Shown here: piece after piece, positions 54,958-64,000 of the stretch
How positions within the stretch are numbered: the first letter of the stretch is position 1
How the letters are laid out: each line of letters starts with the position of its first letter
Source: Microvelia longipes
Taxonomy: Eukaryota > Arthropoda > Insecta > Hemiptera > Veliidae
Assembly: GCA_018340805.1 (NCBI GenBank)
Contig: JACMZG010000008.1
Coordinates: forward strand, 82,489,773 to 82,553,772
Direction: 5' to 3'
DNA: 64,000 bases
Position numbers and translations under genes: made by a program
The notes under the pieces: generated by a model
Told to the model about the DNA's origin: nothing
Databases searched by the model: none
What the model saw: the letters and a program-made list of their open reading frames with translations, nothing else

Positions 54958-55146
54958 TTTACTGACAACGCCTAGAGTTTCCTGACAACGCATAGAGTAT
55001 ACTGACAACGCCTAGAGTTTACTGACAACGCATAGAGTTTACTGACAACGCCTAGAGCATACTGACAACGCCTGGAGTTTCCTGACAAACCTTAGAGTTT
55101 ACTGACAACGCCTAGAGTATACTGACAACGCCTAGAGTTTACTGCA
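54958..55146. repeat. 20-bp minisatellite, nine units
   Basis: TACTGACAACGCCTAGAGTT units with T/C and CCT/CAT variants; nearly constant length. Confidence 0.95.
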
Positions 55147-55189
55147 CCTCATTACTTCGTCCTCCCGTCTACGTGACTGCGCCAAGGAC

Positions 55190-55818
55190 CAGGTTCAAAG
55201 TTTGTCTAGTATATTTTCTCTAGTCTCATTAGCCTCTCTGATCTCATGGTCTTATCTAATCCGCTAGCTATACCAATCTTATCAGTTCCTCTAGTCTCAT
55301 CAGATTCACGTTATACTCACTGATCTGTCCAGTCCTATACATCCCGACGGGGAGAGATACCGGTAGCAACCCATATCCTTGACCAGATCTCTTAGGAGGC
55401 GTCATCTAAAACCGAACCCAGCATTCCTAATCACCAATGCTAATCGTAGCATCACAGACACCGCTAAATCTGGGTCTCCACTTTTACAGTGTTTGGCCCG
55501 AACGTTCAGTATCTTTCCGACCCCCCCCCCGGCCCGCAGAACTTAGTCATTACATGGGCTAGAGAGATCAGAAACGTAGATCCGGACTTGTCTCGGACGA
55601 CATCTAACCCCGCATTTGCTTAGCAGCCAAAAGTTTCCTTTGGCTGTTAAAGCACATAAAACCTAAGCAGGGTTGGCCGGCATCGAATTCAAGACCTCCC
55701 GGTCTTGGGAGTACGGTGCATGGGATAACCTTATATAAGGTACTTTCCCAGCTGCAGTTTAACCCTCGACTTCCAGATCGTAAAGCGAGCGGTCTACCAC
55801 TGAGCTACCGGCCATCAG
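55190..55818 (-). mobile_element. tRNA-headed SINE-like element, family T3 (long copy)
   Basis: The complement begins GCCGGTAGCTCAGTGGTAGA then CCGCTCGCTTTACGATCTGG, a convincing tRNA-like head with box A, and then a ~600-bp GC-richer body with repeated GATGAGACTAG-like motifs shared with 35893-36430. A box B-like TTGAATTCGATGCC occurs only about 100 bases further on. A run of about 10 C lies at 55522-55532. Confidence 0.65.
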
Positions 55819-55819
55819 T

Positions 55820-56150
55820 GGTTAGTAGTAGTAGTTGGAAACATGTGATAGTTCTTATTATTATTGTAAATAGAGTATTAAGTTAGAACCTACTTTATTC
55901 AGGCAATTTAGCCTTACGTTATGTAGCGTATAAATAAAATATTTGATCAAATTCCGTCATGTCTAAAGACGGGGTTGTGTTTAAGATTTTTTATTACATC
56001 AGCTGGTTGTGATGTAATAAAACTTGAGATTGTTGTGAGGATAAATCGAGTCAAGTGTTGTAGATGAGAGGCAGTGGAACGTGATGTTTACTCCACTCTT
56101 GCCTTACTTCACTAAGTACTCCTTACCTACTTAGCAGCCTAGCTTTACCG
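55820..56150. other. Spacer, no gene seen
   Basis: Small hairpin TTACATCA...TGATGTAA at 55992-56015; nothing else. Confidence 0.5.
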
Positions 56151-56430
56151 TAGCTCTTCCTATTCTTGTTCTTCTTACTCTAACTTCATTCGTTCAAACT
56201 CTAACTTCACCTGTGTATTCTCTAGCTCTTCCTGTTCTATTTCTTCTTACTCTAACTTCATCCGTTCAAACTCTAACTTCACCTGTGTATTCTCTAGCTC
56301 TTCCTGTTTTAGTTCTTCTTATTCTAACATCATCCGTACAAACTCTAACTTCACCTGTTCATTCTTTAGCTCTTCTTCCTCTAGTTTTTCGTACTCAAAC
56401 TCCACCTCTTCGTAATCTAGCTCTTTTCTT
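56150..56430. repeat. 72-bp minisatellite, about four units
   Basis: Units of GCTCTTCCTGTTCTATTTCT, TCTTACTCTAACTTCATCCG, TTCAAACTCTAACTTCACCT, GTGTATTCTCTA. The period is exactly 24 codons, so one plus frame stays open for 83 residues (Leu/Ser/Thr-rich, SLALPVL and SSVQTLTSPV repeats). No evidence of a gene around it. Confidence 0.92.
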
Positions 56431-56559
56431 TCTAATTTCAGCACAGAATATAATAATTAGATAGCACAGTTTTAGTGGCTGTAATAAGGTTGGTAGAGAA
56501 ACAATTCGGTAATGGCACCCAGGCGGGAGTTGGAAAAAGATAAATAAACAGCTGATGCC

Positions 56560-56760
56560 AGGAGCGGACTGGCCAGTGAGGGCGAGGGCGGTAGCTCTCC
56601 TTGGGCCCCTCAGCCAAAAATAAACTTAAATAATATCAACGAAAATTTAAAAAAAAAAAGTTTAAGCTTAAATATTTTTATGGCCTAAAACCAAATATTT
56701 TTAACAATATACCCCTTGCTCAAAATTTTATAAAATGACACAAATTTCAGTTTTCTTGAC
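56560..56760 (+). repeat. Repeat G-related fragment
   Basis: CCAGGAGCGGACTGGCCAGT and CTTGGGCCCCTCAGCC resemble the start of repeat G at 25885. Then poly(A) and AT-rich sequence. Confidence 0.5.
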
Positions 56761-56761
56761 A

Positions 56762-57070
56762 TAAGTGGTTCCCTGTGGGTCGTGTGCAAAATATGAAGAG
56801 AACGAAGGTGATAAAATGTATCAAAATCGAATAACTACAACCAACGTTATGGCTTTCTCAAGAACACCAAAAAATTGTTAATTTATGCCAAGTCAGCAAA
56901 CAAATAATATTGGCTTTTTGTGCATTTTTGGCCATTTAACAAATGACATAACTTTAGATGTAGTTATCAGATTTTGTCGAAAAAACACTCGTTTTATAGG
57001 AAATTTTATCAGCTTTAAAAAATGCTCTCTTCATGCTTTGCACTTGACCAATAGGGAACCATTTATTACA
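56762..57070. mobile_element. Diverged foldback element
   Basis: ATAAGTGGTTCCCTGTGGGT, CGTGTGCAAAATATGAAGAG (about 56762-56802) pairs imperfectly (about four in five positions) with CTCTTCATGCTTTGCACTTG, ACCAATAGGGAACCATTTAT (about 57027-57066). The open frame 56885-57100 lies in the loop and right arm and is probably incidental. Confidence 0.65.
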
Positions 57071-57074
57071 AGAA

Positions 57075-57595
57075 AACTAAGATTGTGTGTGATTTTCTAA
57101 TATTTTTAGTGAGTGCATTTATTTGAAAAGCTCTACCCTGAAGACTATGCAGACTATAATTTAAAGACCTTTCCTTTATAATTTAAGGTATATTTTCAGA
57201 AAAATTTGGCTTGAAGTAGTACAAAATGAGTCACATTTTTTAAGCCTGGGTCTTGGACTATAAGGAAAAAAAAGAAATACTAAACTATTAGAAGTTAAAT
57301 CAAGGTAAATAGATATTGATCTAACGACTTGATCTAATGATAAGTAAATTTTATAATTAAGTTTAATTAAAATTAAATTAAAGATTTTTAATTTATAATA
57401 ATTGACGCCTGTTTCATTAACTACTTGATAATTAATAATCAATACTGTTTGAAATCGAAGTTAATTTAAATATCGGGTTGAAGACTGAAAGAGGGAGGGA
57501 GGGGTTAATTAGAGCCTTAATATTTTGTGTCCAGTTTTAGCCATGATTCATTTACTGTACTGATAAAATTAATTAATAATCTATAGAATTTATTA
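57075..57595. other. Spacer, no gene seen
   Basis: Unique AT-rich sequence. Confidence 0.5.
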
Positions 57596-57599
57596 ATAA

Positions 57600-57995
57600 T
57601 ACTAGCAGTGATACCCGAGCTTTGCTCGGCAAATATTTTATTTATCAAACAACAAATTATTAAATCTTCCTCTGAGGATTACAAAAAATTGAAGTTGTTA
57701 ACAGCTGTAACAGCAAGAAATTTCTTTGTTCAAGATGTTTTTATCTATCTGGCGATTCTCAAACCGTGCTTTAAGTCAAGATCCATCGATTAGATTCCAA
57801 CCTGTAAACTCTTAAAATTTATTGTGTTGCACTCGACTCATATTATTTTCGAACGGAGGCCGATAAGACTTAAAAGGTGACTACTCAGACCTATGAGCAT
57901 TTTAAGTTGAAAGTTTAGTCAAGATCTATCAATTAGATTCCGAGCTGTAAGTACTCAAACAAAGAATTTTTACACTATTCCCCTACTGTTATTTA
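57600..57995 (+). repeat. Dispersed repeat starting ACTAGCAGTGATACCCGAGC
   Basis: Begins ACTAGCAGTGATACCCGAGC, TTTGCTCGGCAAATATTTTA, also present inverted at 50240-50285. Internally duplicated: GTCAAGATCCATCGATTAGA (57774 on) recurs as GTCAAGATCTATCAATTAGA (57919 on), both followed by TTCC(A/G)A(C/G)CTGTAA. Confidence 0.65.
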
Positions 57996-58026
57996 GCACT
58001 GATAAAGATCTGACATAGTTTATGAC

Positions 58027-58043
58027 TCCTCATAAGCTATATG

Positions 58044-58092
<49 letters not shown>

Positions 58093-58217
58093 TAATATAT
58101 ATATAATATATATATATTACAGCTTGGAATATAAATTTATTACTGTTTCTGCCAGGAAAACTAACCTTCTAGTTACTAATCTAATATATAATTATATATA
58201 TATATATATATATATAT
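58027..58217. repeat. Two (TA)n tracts with spacer
   Basis: (TA)n at 58027-58118 and 58194-58217. Confidence 0.95.
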
Positions 58218-58224
58218 TGTGAAA

Positions 58225-58830
58225 CCATTGTAAAAGAATATTTTTAGATTGTACAATAATATATTAAAAAACATAAAAACGAACAATAGATTCAGTTAGT
58301 AATTTTAACCGCGAAGGGCAAAAGGAAAATAGGTCAGAATTTTTTTAACAAAAACCCCAAAAACTAAGTGCTTTGAAAAACATTACCTCCACCCAATGCT
58401 CTTATGTCCTAAACATGTTTCAAACTTTAGAAAACATTGTAACATTTTTCAACATTTTTTTCAAAAGAATGGTAGTTAAAAGAAATACTTAATTTTTTTG
58501 TATAAAAATGTTTTCCCACAGGTTATAAAAGCTGTTGCTTTTGCTAGTAAATTTTTCAAAAGGCAAGAATTTATTTTTGAGTTTTTTTATTCCAACTTTA
58601 TGAATTGTTCAGCGCGGTAATTTATTTTTCGAAACCCTTATAATTTCTGTCACGCTTCTATCTAAGTCTGGATCCCATAAACTTAAAAACTACATACTTA
58701 AACTATAGAGTAACACGGGAAAATATAACAAACTCTAAAGAGATTGCTTGTTATTTGATTTGATCTTTAATTTTGGCGAAACTTAAAAAGTATGAAAATT
58801 TAAGTAAGAATAAATTATTCATTGAGAATC
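58225..58830. other. Spacer, no gene seen
   Basis: Unique AT-rich sequence. Confidence 0.5.
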
Positions 58831-58835
58831 AATTA

Positions 58836-58874
58836 TATAATATATATATATATATAATATATATATATATATAT

Positions 58875-58906
<32 letters not shown>

Positions 58907-58929
58907 GTTAATATATGTATTATAATATG

Positions 58930-58976
<47 letters not shown>

Positions 58977-59037
58977 ATATATATATTATATATGTATATA
59001 TAATATATATGTATATATATTTATATTTATATATACA
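58836..59037. repeat. (TA)n complex
   Basis: About 200 bp of TA with ATGTAT/TTATAT breaks. Confidence 0.95.
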
Positions 59038-59089
59038 GCGAACTTTTAAAGAAAAATGAGTATAGGAGATTGTCTTTACAATGGAATAT

Positions 59090-59225
59090 ATTCACGGTAA
59101 TTCTACTGCTGTGTTACAGAGACGAGTCTCTCCATAAAATTTCTTAATATTTGGCTAAACCTGCTTTCTTATAGATCATCATCAGTGCCTCTAACATATA
59201 AGTCGGCCAAAAAGTTGAAACAAAG
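59090..59225 (-). mobile_element. Penelope-like terminal segment (degraded)
   Basis: The minus strand reads GAGGCACTGATGATGATCTA, TAAGAAAGCAGGTTTAGCCA. A CTGATGA core followed by a stem and AGCAGGT is similar in style to 40798-40870 and to the 21075-21405 arms. Lies next to a (TA)n tract, as those do. Confidence 0.4.
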
Positions 59226-59264
59226 AAATAATAAATCAAGTAGTTTTATTTAATGAAAAGACCA

Positions 59265-59470
59265 TGATTAGTAACTAATTAAGGGAAAAAGGCAAGTTTT
59301 TGCTTCCAAGAAATTTCGGTGCCTAAGGCCAAAGCCGAAATAACCATAATCATTTATTTTCGAGGCTAGCTCAGGAATTTATTAAGTTGGTTCCCGAGGA
59401 CACCATTTAATTAACTCGCGAGGCGAAGCCGAGGGGTTTATTTACAGCTCGGGAGCAACAACTTGTTTCT
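59265..59470. repeat. CCGAGG-motif repeat (short copy)
   Basis: GGTTCCCGAGGACACC and CTCGCGAGGCGAAGCCGAGG resemble the longer array at 61430-61570. Confidence 0.55.
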
Positions 59471-59614
59471 CCTGTGGTAAGATTCAGATTTTTACCTCTA
59501 GAAGGAAGAAACTAATATTATACAAACACCGAGATTTAAAACCATGGTATGCTTTTTTTAACCCTACCTTCTAATTACTTATAGACAATTAACATTTGTC
59601 ACACATATTGGATT

Positions 59615-59760
59615 TGATACAACCGCGTTTTGCAAATCATGAAGAGTTGGCACAATATAATTGCGTCGAATGATGGAACAGTTCCCAGGTGTAGCAGCGC
59701 GATTTGCTCGTTACATTTCCTAGGTGTCTCTCGCACAATTATAGTGTGTCAATTATTTCT
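59615..59760. mobile_element. Hairpin MITE, copy with one intact arm
   Basis: Left flank CGTTTTGCAAATCATGAAGA, loop ACAGTTCCCAGGTGTAGCAG, right arm TTTCCTAGGTGTCTCTCGCA then CAAT (about 59717-59740), as in 15786-15925. The left arm is degraded. Confidence 0.8.
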
Positions 59761-59924
59761 TATGATATGTACTGTACTGTGTTATCTTCCATAATATTAC
59801 TTTTATTGTAGTAATAATTCCTGATGTAACCTGAAAAATGTAAAACTTTTATATTGTTATTCATTTTAATTCTATAAAAATATTTTTTTTTATGTAAATT
59901 TTTTATAATTATAATTATTTTAAT

Positions 59925-60056
59925 TTATAAGCAATTGGGCTAAAACCCGTTATATTGTAAATAAAACCCCGTATATTGTATATATTATATATTGTATATA
60001 TTGTATATATATTGTAAATAAAAACCCGTTATATTGTAAATAAATAAATAAATATA
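59925..60056 (+). mobile_element. Possible non-LTR 3' end with duplicated tail
   Basis: Small stem GGGCTAAAACCC at 59937-59948, then TTATATTGTAAATAAA repeated with (TA)n-like variants, ending AATAAATAAATAAA at 60039-60052. Same layout as other LINE/SINE 3' ends; no coding part. Confidence 0.45.
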
Positions 60057-60059
60057 TAA

Positions 60060-61155
60060 AAGTTTATTTTTTAAAGAAATCAATCAACATTATAAATTTT
60101 ACTTTACTTACCACTTTGAGTAGCGACTGTATAATAAAACTTGACAGCCGGCGGACATAAAGGAATTGTATTATCGCCTTTGCAATAAAATTGTTTTACT
60201 TACATTTTTCAGGCTGTAAAGTAGACACTTTACAGCCTACCCGCCCTAAGAAAAGCTGTTGATAGTTGTAATTTACCTGTGAATAAGTAGAGGAGAAGGG
60301 GTAGAAACAGCAACTCGTACATTGTAGACCTATTCAATGCTTCAATTTAGTTTTAAATAATCTAAAAACTTATTAAATACTGTGCTATCACTGAATTTAT
60401 TTTTTCTTAAAACAAAAATTTTAATTAAAGTTGTAATAATTAATAATGTTTATTTTATTAATATAAATTGCCAAATCACTCCCGAATAAATCTGTTGAGA
60501 TCCGAGGCTGGAGCGTATTTTCGTATCCGTAACGAAGTATTAAAACACGTGATTCTGACCGTTGCTTCGCAAAGCTGCTACGGACACCACTGTTAATCAC
60601 AGACTGGGTCAGTGTTGCGCGGGAACTCGCTTAGAAAGAGGGGGAGATAACGAGAGGGGGGATTGTCCCCCCAACTCAACCCATTTGAACCAATCATATA
60701 GTGGTATAGGCAACCCTGATATATAGCCGTGATATAAAAAACTACCCTTAACTTTTCTCTATGTTTAAATGTATTCATTTTTATTGTAAGGTTTAAAGCT
60801 TTCTCTTTAAGGAACTTGTACTTCGTTTTATAATTACTTTCGTTACACTTAATTCATTTTTTTACGCAAATATTAACACTTTCCGTACCTCGCCAAGGGG
60901 TATCACCACTTGGTGAATCCTCCTATATAAATCTGCCAAGTCACTTTAACAAGTATGAGCACCATGTCAAATACATTTAATGTAGACAATAATCAATAAA
61001 GTTGAAAAAAGCAAAAAGAAATTTACTTGTGGTGGATAAAAGTAAAACAGTTAAAATCAAACATGGGAATATGTGTCATAAAACCATATTGTATTAAAAT
61101 AATATCCCGATTATTTTAATACAATTATATATATTCATTTATACATATTTTTTTA
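60060..61155. other. Spacer, no gene recognised
   Basis: Contains the hairpin at 60211-60238. A GC-richer patch (60500-60700) carries an open frame on the minus strand (60593-60778) with no recognisable domain. Confidence 0.45.
60211..60238. repeat. Perfect 12-bp hairpin
   Basis: AGGCTGTAAAGT, AGAC, ACTTTACAGCCT. Confidence 0.93.
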
Positions 61156-61164
61156 TATACGTTT

Positions 61165-61340
61165 TATATACCCTGGACCCCCAGGGTACCTCGGAACTTT
61201 TCCTCGCCATATCGGAACCGCTATGCTCATCCTCACTACTTTGGACTCGCTTCGCTTGTCCTCAGGTTATAAATATAAAATTCACTAAATATAATAATAC
61301 AAGACGTCTTCGGTTTGGCATCGTCCTCAAACAGTAAATA
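61165..61340 (-). mobile_element. 5S-family element, tail fragment
   Basis: CCCCCAGGGTACCTCGGAAC, CGCCATATCGGAACCGCTAT, TTGGACTCGCTTCGCTTGTC; ends before the 5S module. Confidence 0.75.
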
Positions 61341-61429
61341 AATTCGTTTTATTTACTATTTGAAACACTTTCTTTTTATCACCAAGGGAGTAAAGAATAC
61401 TATTATTTCCCTGAGCAGTTAGTTGGTTC

Positions 61430-61570
61430 CTAAGGCGTAAGCCGAGGGAACCAAAGTATTTAACTCCCGAGGAGAGCCGAGGAATTTATGTGTTTAACAC
61501 CCGAGGCAAAGCCGAGGGAGTTATGATTATTAACTTCCGAGGCAAAGACGAGGGAAGTAATTGCGAGGGG
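61430..61570. repeat. ~37-bp hairpin-unit array (CCGAGG family)
   Basis: Four units, each an imperfect hairpin: GGTTCC..GGAACC, AACTCCCGAGG..CCGAGGAATT, AACACCCGAGG..CCGAGGGAGTT, AACTTCCGAGG..CGAGGGAAGT. Outer bases co-vary between units (TTCC/GGAA, CTTCC/GGAAG), keeping the pairing. Confidence 0.8.
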
Positions 61571-61686
61571 AAAAATAGCATTTTACTCCTAAGGTGCATA
61601 CGAAATTTTATCTCCAGACGTTGATTGTATTTTAACACGTTTTGTTGTATTTTATGATTGTATTTGTTGTATTTATTAAGTTTTTG

Positions 61687-61853
61687 GGTCGTACCCCCTT
61701 ATAAATTTTGGGGGTGCTGCCCCTCAAAAATATCACACATTTTTTTTATTGCTTCAAACAACTTTTTTTGATCTGAAACGGATTTTGAGCCAATAAAACA
61801 ATTTTTTTTGTCGGCTCCCTCTTATAAATTTTGGGGGTGCCACCCCCGGGAAA
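61687..61853. repeat. Direct repeat TTATAAATTTTGGGGGTGC
   Basis: TCGTACCCCCTTATAAATTT then TGGGGGTGCTGCCCC at 61687-61724, and TCGGCTCCCTCTTATAAATT then TTGGGGGTGCCACCCCC at 61811-61849. Confidence 0.85.
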
Positions 61854-61950
61854 ATTGCAAAAAATTGATCGTTCACCTGTATACATTTAAAGAATACCAC
61901 TCCCCTAAAAAATTTGGTATAATTGGCTCTAATAACCCAATAATTGGAAA

Positions 61951-62035
61951 CACTTTTCACTCTCAAGGGAGAAAAAGTTACTTTTTACTCCCAAGCGAGT
62001 GAAAAGTAACTTTTTCTCCCTTGGGAGTGAAAAGT
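61951..62035. repeat. ~84-bp near-perfect palindrome
   Basis: CACTTTTCACTCTCAAGGGA, GAAAAAGTTACTTTTTACTC meets its near-complement GAGTGAAAAGTAACTTTTTC, TCCCTTGGGAGTGAAAAGTG around the centre CCCAAGC. Confidence 0.9.
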
Positions 62036-62099
62036 GGTATTTTACTCCTTAAAAACTAGTCAATAAACTTCACATTATGCACCGTCTGGAGATAAAAGA

Positions 62100-62265
62100 A
62101 ATTAATGACAGAAGATCAGGGACGTCTATTGTTTTGGATTTTATGACGTATTTTGATTATTATTGTCAGTTTTGTATTAATCATTATAGTTACATTTTCT
62201 GTGAGTTATATTTGGCCATATCTATTTAGTAGTAAGTATTTAGTGTGTAGTCAGCACATTAAACA
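62100..62265 (+). mobile_element. 3' part of a 5' LTR (BEL/Pao element)
   Basis: Called from the primer-binding site that follows and the gag downstream. The LTR end is placed at ...TTAAACA (62265). Its start cannot be fixed because the 3' LTR is outside the window; the inverted pair TATCTCCAGACG (61609-61620) / CGTCTGGAGATA (62083-62094) could be part of it or of a separate insertion. Confidence 0.45.
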
Positions 62266-62283
62266 TTGGTCCTTCGAGATAAC
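62266..62283 (+). other. Retrotransposon primer-binding site
   Basis: TTGGTCCTTCGAGATAACTG begins one base after the presumed LTR end. TGGTCCTTCGAG-type sites complementary to a tRNA 3' end are usual in insect BEL/Pao elements. Confidence 0.55.
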
Positions 62284-62317
62284 TGTGGAATCGCGCCAAA
62301 CCAGGAAATAAGTTCAA

Positions 62318-64000
62318 GTGAGTAATTTTGCCGTAAATTATCGCAGTGGAACAATGAAAAAGTCTGGTAGCCTTCCAGGTAGACGAAGTACTAGAGAAAC
62401 TGCAGGGAAACCACCTAATAGGTATGACTCTGAGCAATATGTAAATAGTAGATACAAAGAAAATCAAAACTTAGCCAACGAACAATCAGTTAATCAAATT
62501 AAAGAACACACTTTAATTGAACAGCCGTCAGTTAGTACTGTTCATGAAATCATGAAAAATCCAATTGAGCCGGGTAGTTCCAGGAGCTCAAAAACTAGTA
62601 TAAGTAGCAAAAGATTACGTGAATTAGAGTTAGACAGACTAAGAAGACTTACGCAACTTGAAAGAGAACGCGACGAAATTAAAACGAAAGAGATTAATAG
62701 ACAAATAGCTTTAGTTGAAGCAGAAACTGCTGTTAAGGCTGCATCCATTAAATCTAGTAGTTCAAAAGCTAGCTCAGTTAGTAAACACTTGGTTGATACG
62801 GATATAGAAATGCCTTATTTGGAAAAGGTACGATACTGGTTAGAGGAACCTGCAAATTTTAAATGTACAGAAAATATAGCCAATAAAAATTTAGTTACGC
62901 CAATAAAATATGAATTAAAGAAACAACAATAAGAGATATTTGCAATATGATATCACCACAAGAAATAGCGACGAAGAAATTTTGACTCGACAAAATAATA
63001 TAGGTTTCCTTAAAGAAAAGGTGGCTTGTGGAGCGAAACTAAGTAGCAATACAGAAAACAAGAATCGAAACATTGTTGACGATTCATCGACATTATTGAT
63101 AAAAGATTTTACGGCAGCGACGCAAGCTATGACCCAAGCTTTTGAATCACTTGCGAAATCGGCCTCCGAAAAATCATTAAATAAACAAATATTAGGACGA
63201 AAACTTCCCGAATTTTCAGGCAATCCGGAGGATTGGCCGATGTTTATTTCATTGTACAGGTCATCAAGTGAAAAATGTAAATTTAACGACGAGGAGAACA
63301 TGGTGAGGCTGTATAAATCACTGACGGGTAATGCTTTATTAGCTGTCAAATCTTTGTTTGTATCCCAATTAAATTTAAATACAATTTTAAATATTTTAGA
63401 GACGAGATTTGGGCGGCCAGAACTTATAATCGAGATAATGGTCAATAAGGCTCGATCATTCCCTACTGTTACATCAGAAAGTCCTGATAGTATATAAATT
63501 TTTCGACTACTATTCAAAATATGACTGCAACAGCTACCTCACTGAAGTTAGACGCGTACGTGACAAATCCAACTTTGCTTCATGAACTTTTAGCAAAATT
63601 ACCACTGTATTTTCAGTATGAATGGGCTAAATATGTAAAGGGCAATGTATAACCCTACCCACGGTAATACACTTCTCAAGTTGGCTCGTGGAAGCGGCTT
63701 CATTTGCAAGCTTGTTAGGAAAAACCTCGACTTCACGTGAGCCTTTTCAGCGAAAAATCGATCGATCAAAAGAGAGCATGTCAAAACCTAATAAGCAAAA
63801 TGTCTTTTCAGCTACTGAAATTAAAGATGGCAATAGAAGGACAAGTTCTTGTGCGTTTTGTCCTATTGACAATGCACACTCAATTAATAAGTGTCAGAAA
63901 ATTCTTTCATTGAGTGTGAATGATCGTTGGGAATGGGCGAAATCACAGCGAATTTGCTTTGCTTGTCTTACAAAATCGCCGCATAGAGTGAGCAACTGTC
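62318..64000 (+). pseudogene. BEL/Pao retrotransposon gag region, frameshifted, partial
   Basis: Gag-like polyprotein in four frame segments. (1) 62318-62932, about 204 codons: Ser/Arg/Lys-rich N-terminus and a coiled-coil-like Arg/Glu stretch near 62600-62720; the ATG at 62318 or 62354 may be the start. (2) about 62936-63494: the gag core family found in BEL/Pao (DUF1759-like) with LPEFSGNPEDWP and RFGRPELI. (3) about 63497-63652: its continuation (NPTLLHELLAKLP). (4) about 63643-64000: two zinc-knuckle motifs of form CX2CX5HX4C (Cys at 63850, last Cys at 63997). Breaks between segments are one-base-type frameshifts plus stops, so the copy looks dead. Protease and later pol domains lie beyond the window. 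The zinc knuckles bind nucleic acid in particle assembly. Confidence 0.88.

Noticed and set aside
62542..62748. Minus-strand frames opposite gag (62542-62748, 62915-63517, 63599-63784)
   Set aside because: Shadows of the plus-strand gag coding sequence, which has recognisable motifs.

Overview
This is a very AT-rich animal nuclear sequence, most likely from an arthropod and probably an insect. Three things point there: a BEL/Pao LTR retrotransposon gag, a Penelope-like GIY-YIG endonuclease fragment and a non-LTR reverse transcriptase C-terminus, together with tRNA- and 5S-headed short retroelements, MITEs and long (TA)n tracts. I find no host gene I can name. Most long open frames are by-products of (TA)n tracts, codon-multiple minisatellites or repeats.

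Layout. 0-10 kb: a tRNA-headed SINE (minus), a large foldback at 2322-3832 whose arms each carry an outward-facing TATA box and small ORF, a second foldback at 5315-5543, and a retroelement 3' end with a (TTCTA)n tail near 7 kb. 10-20 kb: several copies of one dispersed family that contains a piece of 5S rRNA, a hairpin MITE, a ~90-bp minisatellite, and a TIR transposon (18663-20068) containing a nested MITE that has a 10-bp target-site duplication. 20-25 kb: three foldbacks, one a near-perfect ~160-bp-arm hairpin, and the most complete 5S-containing element (24418-25175). 25-30 kb: the 3' end of a LINE (minus), then a ~22-unit satellite built on GCTCGCTTCGCTCGC, flanked by related direct repeats. 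30-36 kb: a minisatellite hit by an 84-bp MITE, two SINEs in tandem and a third SINE family. 36-49 kb: more 5S-family copies, the Penelope fragment (40963-41289), a second MULE-like MITE, a palindromic satellite and a 63-bp satellite inside a 5S-family copy. 49-60 kb: (TA)n tracts, a second TATA/small-ORF foldback, inverted copies of elements seen earlier, 51-, 20- and 72-bp minisatellites, and SINEs. 60-64 kb: hairpin-rich repeats and then the 5' part of a BEL/Pao element (LTR end, primer-binding site, gag with three frameshifts) running off the window.

No genes here act together as a pathway. What is coherent is the repeat biology: three SINE-type heads (two tRNA-like classes and a 5S-containing family), many foldbacks able to form hairpin RNA, and GC-rich palindromic motifs recurring in otherwise AT-rich DNA. 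The most interesting candidates are the 5S-containing family, the foldback with divergent promoter plus small-ORF cassettes, and the long Penelope-like hairpin.
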